From NCBI GenBank assembly GCA_016707605.1, contig JADJHJ010000008.1, positions 124,001 through 188,000 of the forward strand: a stretch of DNA of 64,000 nucleotides, in the 5' to 3' direction. Numbering within the stretch: position 1 is the first letter of the stretch; each line of letters opens with the position of its first letter. The notes beneath the pieces were generated by a model. It saw only the letters and a list, made by a program, of their open reading frames with translations. It had not been told where the DNA came from and searched no databases. Below are positions 61,401 through 64,000 of the stretch, piece after piece. A program made the position numbers and the translations under genes. Origin of the DNA: Candidatus Promineofilum glycogenicum (lineage in GTDB: Bacteria > Chloroflexota > Anaerolineae > Promineifilales > Promineifilaceae).

Positions 61401-64000
61401 CGTCCACGAACGGCCGCCCGGCGTCGAGGGCCATGACGCGCGTCAATAGCGGCTTGTAGGCGCTGGCCCGCGGCAGAGCCTCGATTTGTAGCGGCTCCGC
61501 CCCGGCCCAACGCCCGGCGCGGAGGGCGGCGACCAGTTGGGCCAGCCCGGCCGCGCCGGCCGCGGGCGGCAGCGGCAGGGCCACCTGGCCCTCCAGCGGG
61601 CGCTCGTCGGTGTTCAGATAGCCGCGGCCGGGGAGGTCGGGCAGGGCGAACACCCGGCCGCCCAGCAGGCCGCGGACGTCCACTTCGCCGTTCACGGCCA
61701 GCAGCAGCCGCTCGGTGAAGAGGTTGAGCAGCTTGGCCGGCACGTGGTTGGGGTCGCCGGCGGTGATGACGAAGTGCAGCCCCGACGCCCGCGCCTGCCG
61801 CACCAGGGTGGTGAAGTCGGCCACCAGTTCGTCCGGCTCGGCGACGCGGCCGGCGAACGACTCCAGGAACTCGGCGAAGTTGTCGATGACGACCAGCAGG
61901 GCGGGCAGCCGCGGGCCGCCGGGCAGGGCGTTGTACTGGGCCAGATCGGCCACGCCCGCCTCGCCCACCACGCGGCGGCGGCTTTCGACCAGCAGGTGCA
62001 ACTCGCGCACGAGATACTGGATACGCTCCTCGAAGCCGGCCTCGTCGGGCAGAATCAGGGAGCCGACGTGGGGCAGGTCGCGCAACGGCCGCAACTGCTG
62101 CCCGCCCAAATCGACGATCAACATGTTCAGATCCGACGGCGCATGGCTGGCGGCCAGGCTGATGATCAGGCTGCGCAGGGCGACCGTCTTGCCCATGCCC
62201 GACGCGCCGAAGATGGCCGCATGGCCGTGGGCCAGATCGAGCGTCAGCGGCAACTGCTCGGCCCGATACGGGTTGTCCATCAGACCGATGACCGGCCGCA
62301 TGGCGTCATGCTGCCAGTCCAGGGCCGGCCACGCCCCCCGCCCGGCCAGCCAGTCGTTGACCACCGGCGACAGGGCCAGGGCGCGGCCGTCGCCCGCCCC
62401 GCCGGATAGCTGCCGGCGCGCCGCGTCGGGCAGGTAGTGGCTGTCCAACGCGTCGGGCAGGGCCAGGGTGTGGGCGCGGCCGTCGGGCAGGAAGGGCGGC
62501 CAGGGGCGGCGCGGCTGCTCGTTGGGTGGGCGGCCGGCGGTCAGCGCGCGCGCCGTCTCGACCGCCGTGGCGTAGAACGGTTGTGTCTGCCCGTCAGCGG
62601 CGCGGACGTTCTCGCCGGTGTAGGCCACCTGGATCAGTTCCAGATTCTCCGCGCCGACCTGGAGGTAGCCGCGGCCGGGCTGGCCGTCGGGCAGGAAGGC
62701 GGCGTCGGAGCGGCGCAACATCTCGCGGCTGGTGTCCACGCCCTCGACGCGCAGACACAGCCGGAACTTGATGTTGACGCGCATCTGATCGCTGACGCCG
62801 GTCGGCTTCTGCGAGGCCAGGATGAGCGAGACGCCCAGGGCGCGGCCGAGGCGGGTGATGCGATCTAGCTCCTCCTTGAACTCGGCCTGGTCGGCAATCA
62901 TTTCGGCGTATTCGTCGATGATGAGGAACAGGAAGGGGTACGGCTCGCGCGTCAGGTGATACCCCTTGCGCTGGTAATCGACGATGTCCTTGACGCCCGT
63001 CGTTGCGTTCAACTGCTGGCGGCGCTCCATCTCGGCCCGGATGGCCACGAACATGCGCCGGACGCCGGCGCTGTTGAGATTGGTGATCATGTCCACGCAG
63101 TGGGGCAGCCTCTCGAACGGCTTGAACGCGCCGCCGCCCTTATAGTCCACCAGGACGAAGTTGAGCACCGTCGGGTCATAGCGCAGGGCCATGCTGACGA
63201 TGAGCGACATGAGCATCTCCGACTTGCCCGAACCCGTGCCGCCGGCGATCATGCCGTGGACGCCGTCCCGCGTGGCCGAGAAGTGCAGTGTGCGCGGCTT
63301 GTTGCCGGCCACGATGCCCAGCATCGCCGAGAGCCAGTCGGCGCGCTCCGGGGCGACGCTGTCGGCCCAGTTGGTCGCCAGACGTTGGCGCAGTCGCTCG
63401 GCCAGGTTGGGGCCTAACTCCAACCCCTCCATCTGCGGAAAGGAGACCGACTTGGGCAGCGCGCCGATGGTCATCGGCCCGTCGCCCTGCCAGACGCCGG
63501 CCATCGCTTCGGCCAGGCGGCGGATGGCGCGCAGGTCGGCGTTGATGCCGCTGGCGTCCTCATCCGGCGCGACCAGCAGCGCCGCCTGGAAGGCCAGCGA
63601 TTGGGCGTCCTCGCGCAAGGCGCCGCGCCCCTCCAACTCGTCCAGTTCCGGGGCCGCCGCGCCCAGAATGGCCCGATACTCGGCCGGGTCGCTCTGGCGA
63701 AAGGTCAGCCGTTCGGTGCACAGGTTCAGTAGTCCACCGGGCAGTTCGTTGGTCGTCTTGGCCGAGACGATCAGGTGGATGCCATAGGGCCGTCCCTGGC
63801 GGGCCAGGTCGATCAGCTTGTCCAGCGTGCTCTCGACGTTGTCGCGCGTCTCGCCGAACGTCTCCACGAACTCGGCGAAGTTGTCGATGGCCACAAGGAC
63901 GGCCGGCAATGGCGGGGCGTCGGCCGCGCCGCGGCTGTTGTACTGGTAGAGGTCTTCGACCCCGGCCAGATTCAGCGCCGTCTGCCGCGCCTCCACTAGA
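58492..64000 (-). CDS. EccC/EssC-type FtsK/SpoIIIE ATPase with at least six ATPase units, 5' end missing
   Basis: 1,834 residues visible; the gene continues past the window end. From N to C: end of a degenerate unit (LPAVLVAIDNFAEFVETFGE); unit 2 with MIAGGTGSGKSEMLMSLIVS (residue about 250), VLVDYKGGGAFKPFERLPHC and Walker B FLFLIIDEYAEM; unit 3 with FGASGMGKTVALRSLI (about 594) and IVDLGGQQLRPLRDLPH; unit 4 with VAGGTGSGKSELLTTLI (about 914), FIIIDEYAEMIT; unit 5 with FGGSGYGKTSFLRALVV (about 1251); unit 6 with VVGPPLSGKTTTLIN (about 1540). Walker A sites recur every ~1 kb. Units 2 and 4 are intact FtsK motors and very alike; 3, 5 and 6 lack the DE of Walker B. It drives secretion of folded substrates through the membrane in type VII systems. 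Confidence 0.93.
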   Translation of the reverse strand, partial: LVEARQTALNLAGVEDLYQYNSRGAADAPPLPAVLVAIDNFAEFVETFGETRDNVESTLDKLIDLARQGRPYGIHLIVSAKTTNELPGGLLNLCTERLTFRQSDPAEYRAILGAAAPELDELEGRGALREDAQSLAFQAALLVAPDEDASGINADLRAIRRLAEAMAGVWQGDGPMTIGALPKSVSFPQMEGLELGPNLAERLRQRLATNWADSVAPERADWLSAMLGIVAGNKPRTLHFSATRDGVHGMIAGGTGSGKSEMLMSLIVSMALRYDPTVLNFVLVDYKGGGAFKPFERLPHCVDMITNLNSAGVRRMFVAIRAEMERRQQLNATTGVKDIVDYQRKGYHLTREPYPFLFLIIDEYAEMIADQAEFKEELDRITRLGRALGVSLILASQKPTGVSDQMRVNIKFRLCLRVEGVDTSREMLRRSDAAFLPDGQPGRGYLQVGAENLELIQVAYTGENVRAADGQTQPFYATAVETARALTAGRPPNEQPRRPWPPFLPDGRAHTLALPDALDSHYLPDAARRQLSGGAGDGRALALSPVVNDWLAGRGAWPALDWQHDAMRPVIGLMDNPYRAEQLPLTLDLAHGHAAIFGASGMGKTVALRSLIISLAASHAPSDLNMLIVDLGGQQLRPLRDLPHVGSLILPDEAGFEERIQYLVRELHLLVESRRRVVGEAGVADLAQYNALPGGPRLPALLVVIDNFAEFLESFAGRVAEPDELVADFTTLVRQARASGLHFVITAGDPNHVPAKLLNLFTERLLLAVNGEVDVRGLLGGRVFALPDLPGRGYLNTDERPLEGQVALPLPPAAGAAGLAQLVAALRAGRWAGAEPLQIEALPRASAYKPLLTRVMALDAGRPFVDELRQAMRQRWHESVHPPGPAAWLSATIGVAAGNKPRPMTFSAKADGVHGIVAGGTGSGKSELLTTLIAGMALDYDPSVLNFVLVDYKGGGAFTPFKGLPHCVDIITNLNQAAVTRMFTAINAEMKRRQSLNADTGTKDIVDYRNRGLHLTHEPYPHLFIIIDEYAEMITDNRDFLVELERITRVGRSLGVSLILASQRPTGVTDQMRSNIKFRICLRVESIEESRELLRKPDAALLPNGVPGRGYLQVGNDELNLIQVAYTGDAMPEEQRPDDAEPPKLYEVIVRMAREAAEAPDAPPRRPRPWPDFLPADLTLEDAISADYMPDNAAADGRFALSPPLVAWLGGRGAWPAVDWRAATTTVLGVVDDPQLARQLPLTLALDRDHHFIFGGSGYGKTSFLRALVVQLAAVLPPDALHVYVLDLGGRSFGSLRQLPHLGDIIMPDDEAYEERLNRLMERLEETLQARKVAFSAVDAATLADYNAARPDETLPAILVLIDNFAELKENFGELIDERLTPLLRSGRTYGLYFVVTAADLGGIPSRVLNLFGQRLTFSLADTGSYLDVVGRNAPAIGDTPGRGLARVDGRPLAFQAALPVRAGEESEGVRLRRLAETLRDAWDGPTPEPVRILPRVAPLAGVLAAAPEPVDGEPEAVLGFDNRLQPALFNLRRHGPHFAVVGPPLSGKTTTLINWVLSLAARHAPEQVAFVLVDFNRKFTHYGGRRDLGALPHVLTVAREAGELPGLVARVAAECRALAGGDSTRRLHVVIDNFDDLIEEIERNSDAVDALSDLAQLAGRHGADGLHVIIGGQLDTPSPLKSRVLNSGYGVGLRNSDSLTTLRAYSRNFKDMPAGRGHIASAGQLTLIQIAQPYADAATRAAELDEWIATIEALYPGQAAEWLDGPADDDTPLDEPAGGPTNGQVSQRAYALLKTAIAATSRQQGLALSDIGIDLDVMDEDDVIRLAESYFSEA

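Noticed and set aside
58996..61449. 817-codon open frame on the plus strand opposite the ATPase gene
   Set aside because: Antisense shadow of a GC-rich gene; Gln/Arg/Val/His-rich, no domain, no SD. The minus frame has full ATPase motifs.

Overview
The window is high-GC bacterial DNA with 50-odd genes on both strands, no rRNA, no recognisable tRNA and no phage or IS transposase gene. GC bias, Shine-Dalgarno-led starts, many lipoproteins with LAxC-type lipoboxes, an EAD-TIR-FGS protein, GT-C membrane glycosyltransferases and intergenic regions packed with small palindromes and tandem heptamers suggest a filamentous Chloroflexota (Anaerolineae-like) organism. That assignment is inference from style and gene families, not from a marker gene.

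Layout. 1-5.1 kb: the 3' part of a coiled-coil protein and a secreted S8 subtilase. 5.3-13.5 kb: 3-methyladenine glycosylase, a membrane protein, a DinB-ankyrin protein, an ArsR-type regulator, a NarL/NarX-type two-component pair and a secreted protein. 13.8-17.1 kb: an ABC exporter and an orphan ParA. 17.2-19.2 kb: a small conflict locus with an antitoxin-like gene, a wrecked TumE-like toxin and an EAD-TIR-FGS protein. 19.5-25.7 kb: GNAT, a KimA-like APC permease, a lipoprotein, a BNR-propeller protein and a PolB-like exonuclease. 25.6-33.5 kb: three membrane glycosyltransferase-like genes, an M50 protease and an AspT-type transporter. 33.7-46.6 kb: rhodanese lipoprotein, MFS, RRM protein, SlyD-like FKBP behind a possible attenuator, two secreted repeat proteins interleaved with PPK2 and a duplicated PPK2 5' end, a sugar dehydrogenase-like protein, an Lrp-type RAM protein, an S41 protease, MgtC and an MTA/SAH nucleosidase. 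46.7-54.7 kb: a lipoprotein hydrolase, DinB, a PD-(D/E)XK-like nuclease, rpe, glpX (class II FBPase), an ABC-F ATPase and a HAD phosphatase. 54.8-56.6 kb: a lipoprotein, a damaged AMMECR1 protein and a small protein.

56.7-64.0 kb, minus strand, holds the most interesting locus. A giant FtsK/SpoIIIE ATPase of EccC/EssC type (over 1,830 residues visible, at least six ATPase-fold units) is followed by a YukD-like ubiquitin domain joined to an FHA domain and by a kinase-fold pseudokinase with a C-terminal membrane helix. This matches the core of a type VII secretion system (EssC, EsaB/YukD, FHA, EssB/YukC) but is built differently from described systems. No WXG100 substrate gene lies inside the window.

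A second theme is small-repeat traffic. At least ten families of palindromes and heptamer/octamer arrays sit in intergenic spaces. Several supply the stop codons of genes, and some sit inside coding sequence as in-frame or frame-breaking insertions. Between about 55.7 and 58.2 kb almost every gene carries one-base indels, so either that stretch is poorly polished or the genes are decaying.
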